Of a stretch of DNA of 34,136 nt, positions 1 to 8,629 are shown piece after piece (within the stretch, counting starts at the first letter, position 1; each line of letters opens with the position of its first letter). Source of the DNA: Flavobacteriales bacterium (lineage in GTDB: Bacteria > Bacteroidota > Bacteroidia > Flavobacteriales_F > PHOS-HE28). Location of the stretch: contig JADLBK010000156.1 in assembly GCA_020847755.1 (NCBI GenBank), forward strand, positions 1 through 34,136, in the 5' to 3' direction. The notes under the pieces were generated by a model. The model was given only the letters and a program-made list of their open reading frames with translations. It made no database searches and had not been told where the DNA came from. The position numbers were made by a program, and so were the translations under genes.

Positions 1-603
1 AGCACCAAGAACACCATCCTGAAGAAGTACGACGGCCGCTTCAAGGACATCTTCGACGAGGTCTACCAGACGCACTTCAAGGCCGATTTCGCCAAGGCCG
101 GCATCGTGTACGAGCACCGCTTGATCGACGACATGGTGGCCAGCGCGATGAAATGGAGCGGCGGTTTCGTGTGGGCCTGCAAGAACTACGACGGCGACGT
201 GCAGAGCGATACCGTGGCGCAAGGCTTCGGCTCGCTGGGCCTGATGACCAGCGTGCTGATCACCCCCGACGGCAAGACCATGGAAGCGGAAGCCGCGCAC
301 GGCACCGTGACGCGCCATTACCGCATGCACCAGCAGGGCAAGCCCACCAGCACCAACCCCATCGCCAGCATCTTCGCGTGGACGCGCGGCCTGGCCTTCC
401 GCGGCAAGATCGATGGCAACCAAGCGCTCATCGACTTCTGCACCAAGCTCGAGAACGTGTGCATCAAAACGGTGGAGAGCGGCCAAATGACCAAGGACCT
501 TGCGGTGTGCATCCATGGGGACAAAGTGGGTGCCGAGCACTACCTGACCACGGAAGCCTTCATGGCCGCACTGCGCGAGGAGCTGGAGCGTGGCATGGCC
601 TGA
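1..603 (+). CDS. icd: NADP-dependent isocitrate dehydrogenase, C-terminal part (5' end outside window)
   Basis: The reading frame is open from base 1 and ends with TGA at 601-603, giving about 200 residues. It is the C-terminal half of the roughly 400-residue dimeric, eukaryote-like NADP isocitrate dehydrogenase, which converts isocitrate to 2-oxoglutarate in the TCA cycle in the cytoplasm. Seen in the sequence: [18 protein letters not shown] at the start, the metal-binding stretch [20 protein letters not shown], and the cofactor segment [12 protein letters not shown] followed by [11 protein letters not shown]. All of these are family signatures. It has no functional link with the genes downstream; a 95-bp gap with a candidate promoter separates it from the next gene. 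The identification is secure; only the truncation by the window edge limits it. Confidence 0.96.
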   Translation, partial: STKNTILKKYDGRFKDIFDEVYQTHFKADFAKAGIVYEHRLIDDMVASAMKWSGGFVWACKNYDGDVQSDTVAQGFGSLGLMTSVLITPDGKTMEAEAAHGTVTRHYRMHQQGKPTSTNPIASIFAWTRGLAFRGKIDGNQALIDFCTKLENVCIKTVESGQMTKDLAVCIHGDKVGAEHYLTTEAFMAALREELERGMA

Positions 604-650
604 GGTCGCTGACCTGCCGCGGGGCAACCCGCGACCCTGCGTGGACGTCG

Positions 651-680
651 TTGGAACGTCGGGGTTGTTCCCTACCTTCA
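651..680 (+). promoter_or_regulatory. Candidate Bacteroidota-type promoter for the PKD surface protein
   Basis: TTG at 651-653, a 19-bp spacer, then TACCTTCA at 673-680. This approximates the Bacteroidota -33/-7 consensus TTG-N17-23-TAnnTTTG, with two mismatches at the end of the -7 box. It lies 18 bp before the ATG at 699 in the only gap upstream of that gene. The same octamer TACCTTCA also stands in front of the broken T9SS gene at 15847-15854. Confidence 0.4.
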
Positions 681-698
681 CCGCTCACGTTCAGGGAC

Positions 699-3656
699 AT
701 GCGCCACATTCTTACGCGGCTCGCTGCGATCGTACTGCTCGTGTGCCCAGCGGAGCTGCACGCCACGCACATCAGCGGGGTGGACATCAGCACGATCTGC
801 GTCGGCCCCAACCAGTTCCAGATCACGCTGAACCTGTTCCGCGACTGCAGCGGCATCAGCATGCAGGCCAGCGAGGATGTGCAGGTGACCAGCAGCTGCG
901 GGCAGTCCTTCACGATCACCCTGCAGCAGGGCCCGAACTCCGGGCAGGAGATCAGCCAGTTGTGCCCGCCGATCCTGCCGCAGAGCGACTGCGGCAACGG
1001 TGGTTACCCCGGCATGGAGGCGTATAACTACGTGGGGCTCGTGACCTTGAACCCGCCCTGCAACTCCTGGACGGTGAGTTGGAGCGACTGCTGCCGCAAC
1101 ACCTCGGTGAACGTGCCGGGCAGCATCAACGACGACATGTACGGCGAGGTGGTGTTGAACACGGCCACGGCCCCCTGCAACGACAGCCCGGTCTTCACGG
1201 CGCAGCCCATCCCCTTCGTCTGCCTGAATCAGCCGGTGAACTACAACTTCGGGGTGTACGACCCCAACGGCGATTCGCTGGTGTACACCTTCATCGACGG
1301 CAGGGTCGACGCCGGCATCACACTGGGCTACGGTGCGGGGTACTCGGGCAGCAATCCGATCCCGGGCATCACGCTGGACCCGAACTCGGGTGCGGTGAGC
1401 TTCGTGCCGACGCAGACGGGCAACTTCATCGTGGTGGTGGAGGTGACCGAGTACGACGCCAACGGGAACGTGCTGGGCACGGTGATGCGCGACATGCAGT
1501 TCACCGTGATCAACTGCACGAACATCATCCCGGACGGACCGCAGGCGATGAGCAACCTCACCGGCGATGCCACGCAGACCGGGCCCTTCAGTTTGGAGCT
1601 GTGCCCCGGGGACCAGTTCTGCATGGACCTGGTGTTCAGCGATGGCAACTCCACGGATTCACTGACCCTCACCTCGAACGTGGCCCTGGTCTTCCCGGGA
1701 GCCACCTTCGTGCAAACGGGTGCGAACCCCGCCACGGCGAGCATCTGCGGAACAGCGCAGCCGAACACGAGCTCCACGGCCTTCACGGTGACCGCCGAGG
1801 ACAACGCCTGCCCGGTGACCGGCCTGGTGAGCGCCACCATCGCCATCCAGATCCTGCCCAGCACGGTGATCGACATCCAGGACACGGTGCTGTGCTATGC
1901 GGACAACCTGGCGCTGCTGGCCACCGGGGGCAACATCTTCACCTGGGCCGTGCTGAGCGGCCCCCCGCTGCAAGTGCCGCTGAACTTCAGCTGCAACCCC
2001 TGCGCGAACCCCGTGGCCATGCCCACCGCCACCACGGTGTACGAGGTCACCAGCGATCTGCAGGGCCAGGGCTGTGTGAACAAGGACACGGTGACGGTGG
2101 TGGTGGTGCCGCCCTTCGGCTTCGACGCCATCACCATCACCGACCCCAACTGCTTCGGCTTCGCGGACGGCAGCGTGCAGGTGGTGCCGTGGGGAACGCC
2201 CGGACCGCCGTGGGTATACGAGCTGTATTCCGGCGGCGTGCTTCAACAGACCGATACTGCGAACGGGGCCGGCACGCTGACAGGCCTCGCAGACGGCACG
2301 TGGACCGTGGAGCTGGTGGAACCGAGCGGGTGCCGACACGACACCGTGCTGGTGCTGAACGAACCGGCCCTGTTGGTGGCCTCGACCAGCGACACCACCA
2401 TCTGCCTCACCACCGAGGCCGTGCTGAGCGCACAGGCCGTGGGCGGCACCGCGCCGTACACCTTCACCTGGGACCAGGGGCTGCAGGGCAGTGGTCCGCA
2501 CACGGTGGACCCGATGGTGGGTACCGTGTACACCGTGTTCGCCACGGACGACCAGGGCTGCACCTCGGCCCCGGTGACGGCGGCGGTGGACCTGTATCCC
2601 GCCCTCAGCGTGGTGGCCTCGGCGCCCGATTCCATCTGCATCGATGCGGCCTCTGACCTGAGCGCTGTGGCCGGAGGTGGGATCGGCGCCCCGTACACCT
2701 ACACCTGGTACGAGCTGGGCAACGGGACGATCGGCACCGGTGACGTGCTCGCCTACACGCCCGGCGGCCAGGTGAACACCTTCCATGTGGTGGTGACCGA
2801 CGGCTGCGGCACGCCCGCCGCGACGGACACCGTGTCCGTGGCGTGGTATCCGCCACCCGTGCCGCTGCTGGCGCCCGACCGGTACGAGGACTGCCACCCG
2901 GCCACCTTCACCTTCACCAACCTCACCGCCGCCGGCGATGTGGGCGCGCTGTGCGAGTGGGACTTCGGCGACGGCAACACGGCCCAGGGCTGTGCCACGG
3001 TGACGAACACCTTCGTGAACGTGGGCTGCTACGACGTCACCCTCACCGTGTACAGCCCCGAAGGATGCCCGGGCACGGCCACCTTCCCGCAGGTGGTGTG
3101 CGCCCGTCCCTACCCCGTGGCCGACTTCGACTTCTTCCCGCAGAGCGCGAACGTGCTCGATCCGGAGGTGGCCTTCTTCGACCGGTCGCAGTTCCAAGTG
3201 AGCTGGGCGTGGTCGTTCGGTGCGGGCTGTGTGCCCGATTCGGCCTTCGAACCCGACCCCATCGTGCTCTTCCCCGAGGATGATGAAGGCGACTACCCCG
3301 TGTGGCTCCACGTGACCAACCAGTACGGCTGCCCGGATAGCGTGATGAAGGTGGTGCACATCGACGGCATCTTCTTCCTGTACGTGCCCAACGCCTTCAC
3401 ACCGGACGGCGACGGGGTGAACGACCTGTTCGGTCCCTCGGGCCAGGGCCTGGCCGATGCCGACTACGAGTTCACCGTCTTCGACCGGTGGGGCAGCCCG
3501 GTGTTCCGTACCAATGATTGGCGCGAACACTGGTCGGGCATCGGGCCCGGAGGCGGTCCGGCAGGTCAGGGCGTGTACGCCTGGCGGCTGAAGGCCAAGG
3601 ACCGCTACCGCGGCCACCGCAAGGAGGCCATGGGCCACGTGACGCTGGTGCGCTAG
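699..3656 (+). CDS. Secreted PKD-domain surface protein with gliding-motility-type T9SS C-terminal domain
   Basis: A 985-residue exported protein. ATG 699 was chosen because it is followed at once by a signal peptide (MRHILTRLAAIVLLVCPAELHA, cleavage probably after LHA); the longer open frame upstream overlaps icd and has no signal. The first ~260 residues form a cysteine-rich domain common in Bacteroidota surface proteins. Several Ig-like/SprB-like repeat modules follow, then a PKD domain around residues 725-805 with the motif CEWDFGDGN. The last ~95 residues, from VPNAFTPDGDGVNDLF (Pro897) to the end, are the gliding_CTERM (type B) sorting domain recognised by the type IX secretion system, including FDRWGSPVF and GVYAWRL. 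Known for the family: such proteins cross the outer membrane by T9SS and are released or stay on the surface. The ligand or role is unknown. It stands alone between icd and the MATE gene. Confidence 0.9.
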   Translation: MRHILTRLAAIVLLVCPAELHATHISGVDISTICVGPNQFQITLNLFRDCSGISMQASEDVQVTSSCGQSFTITLQQGPNSGQEISQLCPPILPQSDCGNGGYPGMEAYNYVGLVTLNPPCNSWTVSWSDCCRNTSVNVPGSINDDMYGEVVLNTATAPCNDSPVFTAQPIPFVCLNQPVNYNFGVYDPNGDSLVYTFIDGRVDAGITLGYGAGYSGSNPIPGITLDPNSGAVSFVPTQTGNFIVVVEVTEYDANGNVLGTVMRDMQFTVINCTNIIPDGPQAMSNLTGDATQTGPFSLELCPGDQFCMDLVFSDGNSTDSLTLTSNVALVFPGATFVQTGANPATASICGTAQPNTSSTAFTVTAEDNACPVTGLVSATIAIQILPSTVIDIQDTVLCYADNLALLATGGNIFTWAVLSGPPLQVPLNFSCNPCANPVAMPTATTVYEVTSDLQGQGCVNKDTVTVVVVPPFGFDAITITDPNCFGFADGSVQVVPWGTPGPPWVYELYSGGVLQQTDTANGAGTLTGLADGTWTVELVEPSGCRHDTVLVLNEPALLVASTSDTTICLTTEAVLSAQAVGGTAPYTFTWDQGLQGSGPHTVDPMVGTVYTVFATDDQGCTSAPVTAAVDLYPALSVVASAPDSICIDAASDLSAVAGGGIGAPYTYTWYELGNGTIGTGDVLAYTPGGQVNTFHVVVTDGCGTPAATDTVSVAWYPPPVPLLAPDRYEDCHPATFTFTNLTAAGDVGALCEWDFGDGNTAQGCATVTNTFVNVGCYDVTLTVYSPEGCPGTATFPQVVCARPYPVADFDFFPQSANVLDPEVAFFDRSQFQVSWAWSFGAGCVPDSAFEPDPIVLFPEDDEGDYPVWLHVTNQYGCPDSVMKVVHIDGIFFLYVPNAFTPDGDGVNDLFGPSGQGLADADYEFTVFDRWGSPVFRTNDWREHWSGIGPGGGPAGQGVYAWRLKAKDRYRGHRKEAMGHVTLVR

Positions 3657-3662
3657 TCGATG

Positions 3663-3670
3663 CACCTTTG
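3663..3670 (+). promoter_or_regulatory. Possible -7 box before the MATE gene
   Basis: CACCTTTG differs from the Bacteroidota -7 consensus TAnnTTTG at one base and sits 11 bp upstream of the GTG at 3682, in the 25-bp gap after the surface-protein gene. No convincing TTG lies at the right distance. Listed because three other gene starts here have the same arrangement. Confidence 0.25.
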
Positions 3671-3681
3671 CGGCCGCTCCC

Positions 3682-5031
3682 GTGGCCGCTCCGCATCCCA
3701 TCACCCGCAAGGACATCGACCGCCTGGCGGTTCCCGCGATCATCAGCGGCATCGCCGAGCCGTTGATCGCGCTGGTGGATACCGCCTTCGTGGGCAGCCT
3801 GGGCACCGCCGACCTGGGCGCGGTGGGCATCGCCAGCAGCTTCTTCCTCCTGGTGGTGTGGGTGCTGGCGCAGACGCGCAGCGCGGTGCTGAGCGTGGTG
3901 GCGCGCCACTACGGCGAGGAACGGCTGGACGCGGTCCGCGGCCTGGTGCCCATCGCCATCTGGATGAACGTGGGCCTCGGGATCTTCTTCCACCTGGTCA
4001 CCGGCCCCTTCGCCGAGGACATCTTCCGCCTCTACAACGCGGAGGGCGCTGTGCTGGACAAGGCGGTGGACTACTTCCACATCCGCTCGATCGGCTTCCC
4101 GTTGTCGCTGGCCACCTTCGCCATCACCGGTGCCTTCCGGGGCATCCAGAACCTGAGCTGGAGCATGTGGATCAGCCTGCTGGGCGCGGCGGTGAACCTG
4201 CTGTTGAACCCGCTGCTCATCTTCGGCTGGGGCCCCGTCCCCGGCCTGGGCATCGAAGGGTCGGCCTGGGCCAGCGTCATCGCGCAGGCCGTGATGTGCG
4301 GCACGGCCCTGGTGATGCTGCGCACCCGGACCTCCTTCCCGGTCTGGCCGCGGCGATGGCACCACCCCGAGCTGAAGGGGCTGTGGCTGCTGAGCGGCAA
4401 CCTCTTCGCACGCACGATGGCCCTGAACGCCTGCTACTACCTCGGCAATCGCTACGCGACCGGCTACGGCGAGGCCCACATCGGCGCGCACAGCATCGCC
4501 ATGCAGATCTGGCTCTTCAGCGCCTTCTTCATCGACGGTTACGCGGCCGCAGGCAGCGTGCTGGCCGGTCGGCTCAACGGCGAGCGGAACTGGCGCGACC
4601 TGCACCGCATGAGCTGGCAGGTGGTCCGCATCAGTGTGCTCATCGGGGCCGCGCTGGCCGCCGTGTACGCCCTGGGCTACCCCTGGCTCGGTCCGCTGTT
4701 CACCAGCGACCCTGCGGTGCAGGACCTCTTCAACGGGGTGTTCTGGATGGTGATCCTCACCCAGCCCATCAACGCGGTGGCCTTCGCCTTCGACGGCATC
4801 TTCAAGGGCGTGGGCGATGGAGTGGCGTTGCGCAACGCGCTCCTGTTCAGCACGCTCCTGGTCTTCGTGCCCGTGGCGTGGGCCGGGCATGAGGCCGGTT
4901 GGGAGCTCCACGGCGTGTGGAGCGCCTTTCTGGCGTGGATGATCGCGCGTGGTGTCTGGCTCGCGGTGGTCTTCCAGCGGCGGCACGGACCGCAGGCCAC
5001 CGGCGAGGGCACGCGTACTTTTGGGCCATGA
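3682..5031 (+). CDS. MATE family efflux transporter
   Basis: A 449-residue inner-membrane protein of the multidrug and toxic compound extrusion family, which exchanges H+ or Na+ for organic substrates. The N-terminus (ITRKDIDRLAVPAIISGIAEPLIALVDTAFVG) has the typical MATE helix 1 with the Pro and the VDTAFVG motif; about twelve hydrophobic segments follow, with the internal pseudo-repeat expected. The start is GTG 3682: no ATG is in frame near the family N-terminus. Its TGA (5029-5031) overlaps the next ATG by four bases, so it is probably cotranscribed with the barrel protein and perhaps with the pigment genes beyond. Exporting a pigment precursor is possible, but general drug or metabolite efflux is just as likely. 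The family call is firm; the substrate is unknown. Confidence 0.92.
   Translation: MAAPHPITRKDIDRLAVPAIISGIAEPLIALVDTAFVGSLGTADLGAVGIASSFFLLVVWVLAQTRSAVLSVVARHYGEERLDAVRGLVPIAIWMNVGLGIFFHLVTGPFAEDIFRLYNAEGAVLDKAVDYFHIRSIGFPLSLATFAITGAFRGIQNLSWSMWISLLGAAVNLLLNPLLIFGWGPVPGLGIEGSAWASVIAQAVMCGTALVMLRTRTSFPVWPRRWHHPELKGLWLLSGNLFARTMALNACYYLGNRYATGYGEAHIGAHSIAMQIWLFSAFFIDGYAAAGSVLAGRLNGERNWRDLHRMSWQVVRISVLIGAALAAVYALGYPWLGPLFTSDPAVQDLFNGVFWMVILTQPINAVAFAFDGIFKGVGDGVALRNALLFSTLLVFVPVAWAGHEAGWELHGVWSAFLAWMIARGVWLAVVFQRRHGPQATGEGTRTFGP
5016..5023 (+). promoter_or_regulatory. -7 box TACTTTTG four bases before a start codon
   Basis: TACTTTTG matches the Bacteroidota consensus TAnnTTTG exactly and lies inside the last codons of the MATE gene. 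Its final G is at 5023 and the next gene's ATG begins at 5028, so a transcript from here would start at or next to the A of the ATG, that is, leaderless. No TTG is found at -33. Confidence 0.45.
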
Positions 5032-5609
5032 GGGCTCCGCGCACCGGCCTGTTGATCCTGGGCATCGCCTTGGCGCCCGTGATCATCGCGCAGGACTACG
5101 TGGACACCACCGCGGCCCCGCGCAAGCCGACGCAGGAGCAGCCCCGCACCTTGAAGGACCGCATCTGGTTCGGCGGCGGGCTGGGCCTGGCCTTCGGCTC
5201 GGTGACCAACATCGCGGTGGAGCCCCTGGTGGGCTACAAGATCACCCGCAACGGCAAGCTTTCCGCCGGCCTGGGGATCAGCTACCAGTACTATCGGGAC
5301 AACCGGTTCGCACCGGCCTTCGAGACGAGCGTGTACGGCGGGCGCCTCTTCACCCGCTACCGCATCATCGAGCAGCTGTTCGCCCACGCGGAATACAGCC
5401 AGATGAACTTCGAGCTCTATGACCGTTACCAGGACCGCTTCTTCCGGCGCTGGGTCCCCTTCCTGCTGATCGGCGGCGGATACTCGGCGCACCTGGGCGG
5501 CGGCACCTACCTGACGGCCACGGTGCTCTTCGACGTGATCCAGGACCCGCTCAGCCCTTACGCGGGTGGCGAACCGTGGATCGGGGCCGGGGTGGGCTTC
5601 GGTTTCTGA
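5028..5609 (+). CDS. Outer-membrane beta-barrel protein of unknown function
   Basis: A 193-residue protein. ATG 5028 is chosen because it gives a signal peptide directly (MRAPRTGLLILGIALAPVIIAQ, cleavage near IAQ-D) and makes an ATGA overlap with the MATE gene. After a Pro-rich linker, the rest is alternating polar/hydrophobic strands rich in Gly, Tyr and Phe (GGGLGLAFGSV, LGISYQYYRDNRF, RLFTRYRIIEQLFAHAEY), ending in VGFGF with a terminal Phe, the usual mark of outer-membrane barrels. About eight strands fit the length. It could help place or carry a lipid-like pigment in the outer membrane, but that rests only on its neighbours. I do not recognise a named family. Confidence 0.75.
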   Translation: MRAPRTGLLILGIALAPVIIAQDYVDTTAAPRKPTQEQPRTLKDRIWFGGGLGLAFGSVTNIAVEPLVGYKITRNGKLSAGLGISYQYYRDNRFAPAFETSVYGGRLFTRYRIIEQLFAHAEYSQMNFELYDRYQDRFFRRWVPFLLIGGGYSAHLGGGTYLTATVLFDVIQDPLSPYAGGEPWIGAGVGFGF

Positions 5610-5636
5610 GCGTCCGGCACCGCCCTGCGCTGCGGT

Positions 5637-5644
5637 TAGTTTTG
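5637..5644 (+). promoter_or_regulatory. -7 box TAGTTTTG seven bases before a start codon
   Basis: An exact TAnnTTTG match in the 42-bp gap between the barrel gene and the C45 gene, with its last G at 5644 and the ATG at 5652. The transcript leader would be only a few bases long. No TTG is placed at the usual -33 distance. Confidence 0.45.
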
Positions 5645-5651
5645 CGCCCCC

Positions 5652-7337
5652 ATGCCGCGCCTGTTCCGCGTTCTGCTCACCCTGCCGCTTCTGCTGGTGG
5701 AGGTGCTGCTGGGCGTGGCCGTGGCCGGGCTGCCGCTGCTGTTGCTCGACATGCGGCTCACGCCACCGCTGGCGCCCGGTGAGGTGGCCGGGCTGCCCGA
5801 ACGCGTTCCGCTCGGCGATGGAGGCTGGCGCACGGCGAACGGCTGGCTGGCCCCCACGCCGGACGGGCTGTGGGAAGCCTATGTGCAGGGCGGTGACCTG
5901 GAGCGCGGGCTCACCATCGGGTCCCTGGCCCGCGAGCTGATCCACAAGCAGGAGGAGCTCTTCGTCCAGCGCATCAAGGTGTTGGTGCCCGATCAGGACA
6001 AGCTGGGCTGGCTGCGCCACTTCATCGGCTTCTTCAACCGCGACATCGAGGAGCATGTGCCGCTGGAATACCGCCGCGAGATCTACGGGGAAAGCCGCGC
6101 CTTCGACCCCGCCTTCGACATGATCGGCACGGGCTACGAGCGGGCGTTGAACTACCATGCGGCCCACGACATCGGTCACGCGTTGCAGGACCTGGCCTTC
6201 GTGGGCTGCACCAGCTTCGCCGCGTGGGGCGAGCGCACGGCCGACGGCCAGCTGCTCATCGGTCGCAACTTCGACTTCCACCTGGGTGAGGAGTTCGCCT
6301 GCGACAAGCTGGTGCTGGCCATGCGTCCTGACAGCGGCCACCCCTTCGTCATCGTCACCTGGGCCGGCATGCTGGGCGCGGTGAGCGGCATGAACCTCGA
6401 GGGCCTCACGGTCACCATCAACGCCTCGCGCTCGGCCCTGCCCACCGGTGCACGCACGCCCATCAGCCTGCTGGCACGCGAGATCCTGCAGCACGCCGCC
6501 ACGGTGGACGAGGCCGTGGCCATCGCCGCCCACCGCGAGGTCTTCGTCAGCGAGAGCATCCTGGTGGGCTCAGCGCGGGACGGGCGGGCGGTGGTGATCG
6601 AGAAGGCGCCGGACGGCATGGGGGTGCACGACCCCGGCAACGGGCCGGTGGTGTGCGCCAACCACTACCAGAGCGAGACCTTCTTCGGCTCGCCGGTGAA
6701 CCAGGCCAACCTGCGCGAGAGCGACAGCATGGCGCGCTTCCGGCGGATGCGCGCGCTCACGGTCACCGGGCCGCCGCTCACCCCGGCCGATGCGGCGCGC
6801 ATCCTGCGTGAGCGGCGCGGCCCCGAAGGACAGGCGGTGGGCCTGGGCAATCCCATGGCCATCGACCAACTGATCGCCCACCACAGCGTGATCATGGAGC
6901 CGGGAAAGCGAACGCTCTGGCTGGGCACAGGCCCTTACACACTGGGCGCGTTCCGCTGTTACGACCTGCGGACCATCTTTGCCCACGACACCCCTCCGCA
7001 CGTGCCCCTGCATCGCCCCGAGACCCTGCCCGCCGACACGCTGCTCGGTTCACCCGCCATGGGCGACCTGGTATGGCACCGGGCCATGCGGGCGGCCCTG
7101 CTGGAGCGTCGCATGACAGGACGCACCTACAGGCTGAGCCCCGAGGACGAGGCGGCCTACGTGCGCACCGACCCGGACAACGCCATCACCTACAGCGACC
7201 TCGGTCATTGGTACCAGGCCCTCGGGGACCGGGAACGGGCCGCACGCTATTTCCGCGAGGCGCTGGCGCGCCCCGTGGCCAGCGTGGCCGAGCGACGCGA
7301 ACTTCAGAAGGCCCTGGCCGCATGCGACCCGAGCTGA
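5652..7337 (+). CDS. C45-family autoproteolytic acyltransferase/hydrolase, membrane-anchored
   Basis: A 561-residue protein related to acyl-CoA:6-aminopenicillanate acyltransferase and linear amide hydrolases (Ntn-hydrolase fold). Residues 1-34 form a signal anchor (LLTLPLLLVEVLLGVAVAG). The presumed self-cleavage site is GCTSF with Cys186 as the new N-terminal nucleophile; the following segment RNFDFHLGEEF and the later stretches GMNLEGLTVTIN and VCANHYQSETF (about residue 335) match the family. The last ~70 residues resemble a TPR hairpin (LGHWYQALGDRERAARYFREAL). The protein would face the periplasm. It overlaps the following ligase gene by 16 bp. Relatives of this family occur, as I recall, in Bacteroidota flexirubin-type loci; joining or cleaving an acyl bond of the pigment is plausible but inferred. 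Confidence 0.85.
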   Translation: MPRLFRVLLTLPLLLVEVLLGVAVAGLPLLLLDMRLTPPLAPGEVAGLPERVPLGDGGWRTANGWLAPTPDGLWEAYVQGGDLERGLTIGSLARELIHKQEELFVQRIKVLVPDQDKLGWLRHFIGFFNRDIEEHVPLEYRREIYGESRAFDPAFDMIGTGYERALNYHAAHDIGHALQDLAFVGCTSFAAWGERTADGQLLIGRNFDFHLGEEFACDKLVLAMRPDSGHPFVIVTWAGMLGAVSGMNLEGLTVTINASRSALPTGARTPISLLAREILQHAATVDEAVAIAAHREVFVSESILVGSARDGRAVVIEKAPDGMGVHDPGNGPVVCANHYQSETFFGSPVNQANLRESDSMARFRRMRALTVTGPPLTPADAARILRERRGPEGQAVGLGNPMAIDQLIAHHSVIMEPGKRTLWLGTGPYTLGAFRCYDLRTIFAHDTPPHVPLHRPETLPADTLLGSPAMGDLVWHRAMRAALLERRMTGRTYRLSPEDEAAYVRTDPDNAITYSDLGHWYQALGDRERAARYFREALARPVASVAERRELQKALAACDPS

Positions 7338-8629
7338 TGCTGCCGCAGGGCCTCGATGCCGAGGCCATCGTCGCGCTGCAGGACCGGCTGCTGGGCGGGC
7401 ATCTGCACCGCCTGGCCGAGCGGTCCCCGCACTACCAGCGGCTCTTCCGCGAGCTGCGTCTGCACCCCGGCGACATCCGCGGCGTGGACGATCTGCACCG
7501 GCTGCCGTTCACCCGCAACACCGACCTGGAGGCGGGCGGTGAAGCGTTCCTCTGCGTGGAGCGACGCGCGGTGATCGATCATGTGACCACATCGGGCACC
7601 ACCGGCAAGCCCGTGGCCCTGCTGCTCGACGAGCCCGACCTGGAGCGCCTCACGGCCAACGAGCACAACTCGCTGGTGATGGCCGGGGTGACGTCCGACG
7701 ACGTGGTGCAGCTGATGACCACGTTGGACCGCCGGTTCATGGCGGGGCTGGCCTACTTCCTGGGTGCCCGTGCGCTGGGAGCGGGCGTGGTGCGTGTGGG
7801 CCCGGGAGCGGCGGCCTTGCAGTGGGACAGCATCCACCGCTTCGGCACCACCACGCTGGTGGCCGTGCCCAGCTTCCTGGTGAAGCTCATCGACCACGCG
7901 CGAGCGCACGGCATCGACCCGGCCCGCAGCACGGTGCGCCGGGCGCTCTGCATCGGCGAGCCCATCCACGACCCGGATGGTGGTTGGAACAACCTGGGCC
8001 GGCGCATCAAGGAAGGCTGGGACATCGAGCTCCTGGGCACCTACGCCAGCACCGAGATGGCCACGGCCTGTACGGAAACGCGCGAGGGCAGCGGCCATGC
8101 CGTGCAGCCCCAGCTGATGCTGGTGGAGGTGCTCGACGAGCACGACCGGCCCGTCGCGCATGGCCAGGCCGGGGAGGTGGTGGTCACCCCCTTCCAGGTG
8201 AGCGCCATGCCGCTGCTGCGCTACCGCACCGGCGACATCTGCGTGCGGTATGATGGAGCCATGGACGGCGGTGGCGGCGGCATGCATCTGGGCCCGGTCC
8301 TGGGCCGGCGCCAGCAGCGCCTGAAGGTGCGCGGCACCACGCTCTTCCCCGCGCAGGTGCTCGACGCCATCAACGCCATGCCGGTGATCCCTACCTTCGT
8401 CGTTGTCTGCACCACGGACGAACTGGGGGGGGACGACCTGGAGGTCCTGGTCGATCTGGAGGGTGATGCGTTGGTCTTCCTGCGCGAGCACCTGCGCGCC
8501 ACGCTGCGGGTGGCGCCCCGGATGACCACCCTGCCCGGCGCGGCCATCGAGACCCTGAAGTGGCCGCGGGACAGCCGCAAACCCCACCTGTTCATCGACC
8601 GACGCGACAAGCACCGCCATCACCCATGA
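7322..8629 (+). CDS. PaaK-like AMP-dependent aryl-CoA/aryl-ACP ligase
   Basis: A 435-residue member of the adenylate-forming family, of the short phenylacetate-CoA ligase type. It activates a carboxylic acid as acyl-AMP and transfers it to CoA or an ACP thiol. Motifs in order: TTSGTTGKP (P-loop, from about residue 88), GTYASTEMAT (adenine-binding core), RYRTGD (ribose-binding Asp), RRQQRLKVRGTTLFP (hinge) and DSRKPHLF with the likely catalytic Lys near the C-terminus. ATG 7322 overlaps the preceding gene by 16 bp; ATG 7337, joined to the stop as TGATG, would remove five residues and is equally possible. With the ammonia-lyase at 21426 in the same locus, the natural substrate is probably 4-coumarate, as for ligases in aryl polyene and flexirubin clusters. 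The substrate is inferred. Confidence 0.9.
   Translation: MRPELMLPQGLDAEAIVALQDRLLGGHLHRLAERSPHYQRLFRELRLHPGDIRGVDDLHRLPFTRNTDLEAGGEAFLCVERRAVIDHVTTSGTTGKPVALLLDEPDLERLTANEHNSLVMAGVTSDDVVQLMTTLDRRFMAGLAYFLGARALGAGVVRVGPGAAALQWDSIHRFGTTTLVAVPSFLVKLIDHARAHGIDPARSTVRRALCIGEPIHDPDGGWNNLGRRIKEGWDIELLGTYASTEMATACTETREGSGHAVQPQLMLVEVLDEHDRPVAHGQAGEVVVTPFQVSAMPLLRYRTGDICVRYDGAMDGGGGGMHLGPVLGRRQQRLKVRGTTLFPAQVLDAINAMPVIPTFVVVCTTDELGGDDLEVLVDLEGDALVFLREHLRATLRVAPRMTTLPGAAIETLKWPRDSRKPHLFIDRRDKHRHHP

Noticed and set aside
1659-3830. Long minus-strand open frame (723 codons) opposite the PKD protein
   Set aside because: It is antisense to a clear secreted protein, rich in His, Arg, Gly and Val with no domain; a by-product of GC-rich codon bias.
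3682-5031. MATE transporter as a proven pigment exporter
   Set aside because: Only gene adjacency supports this; a separate promoter box lies between it and the pigment genes.
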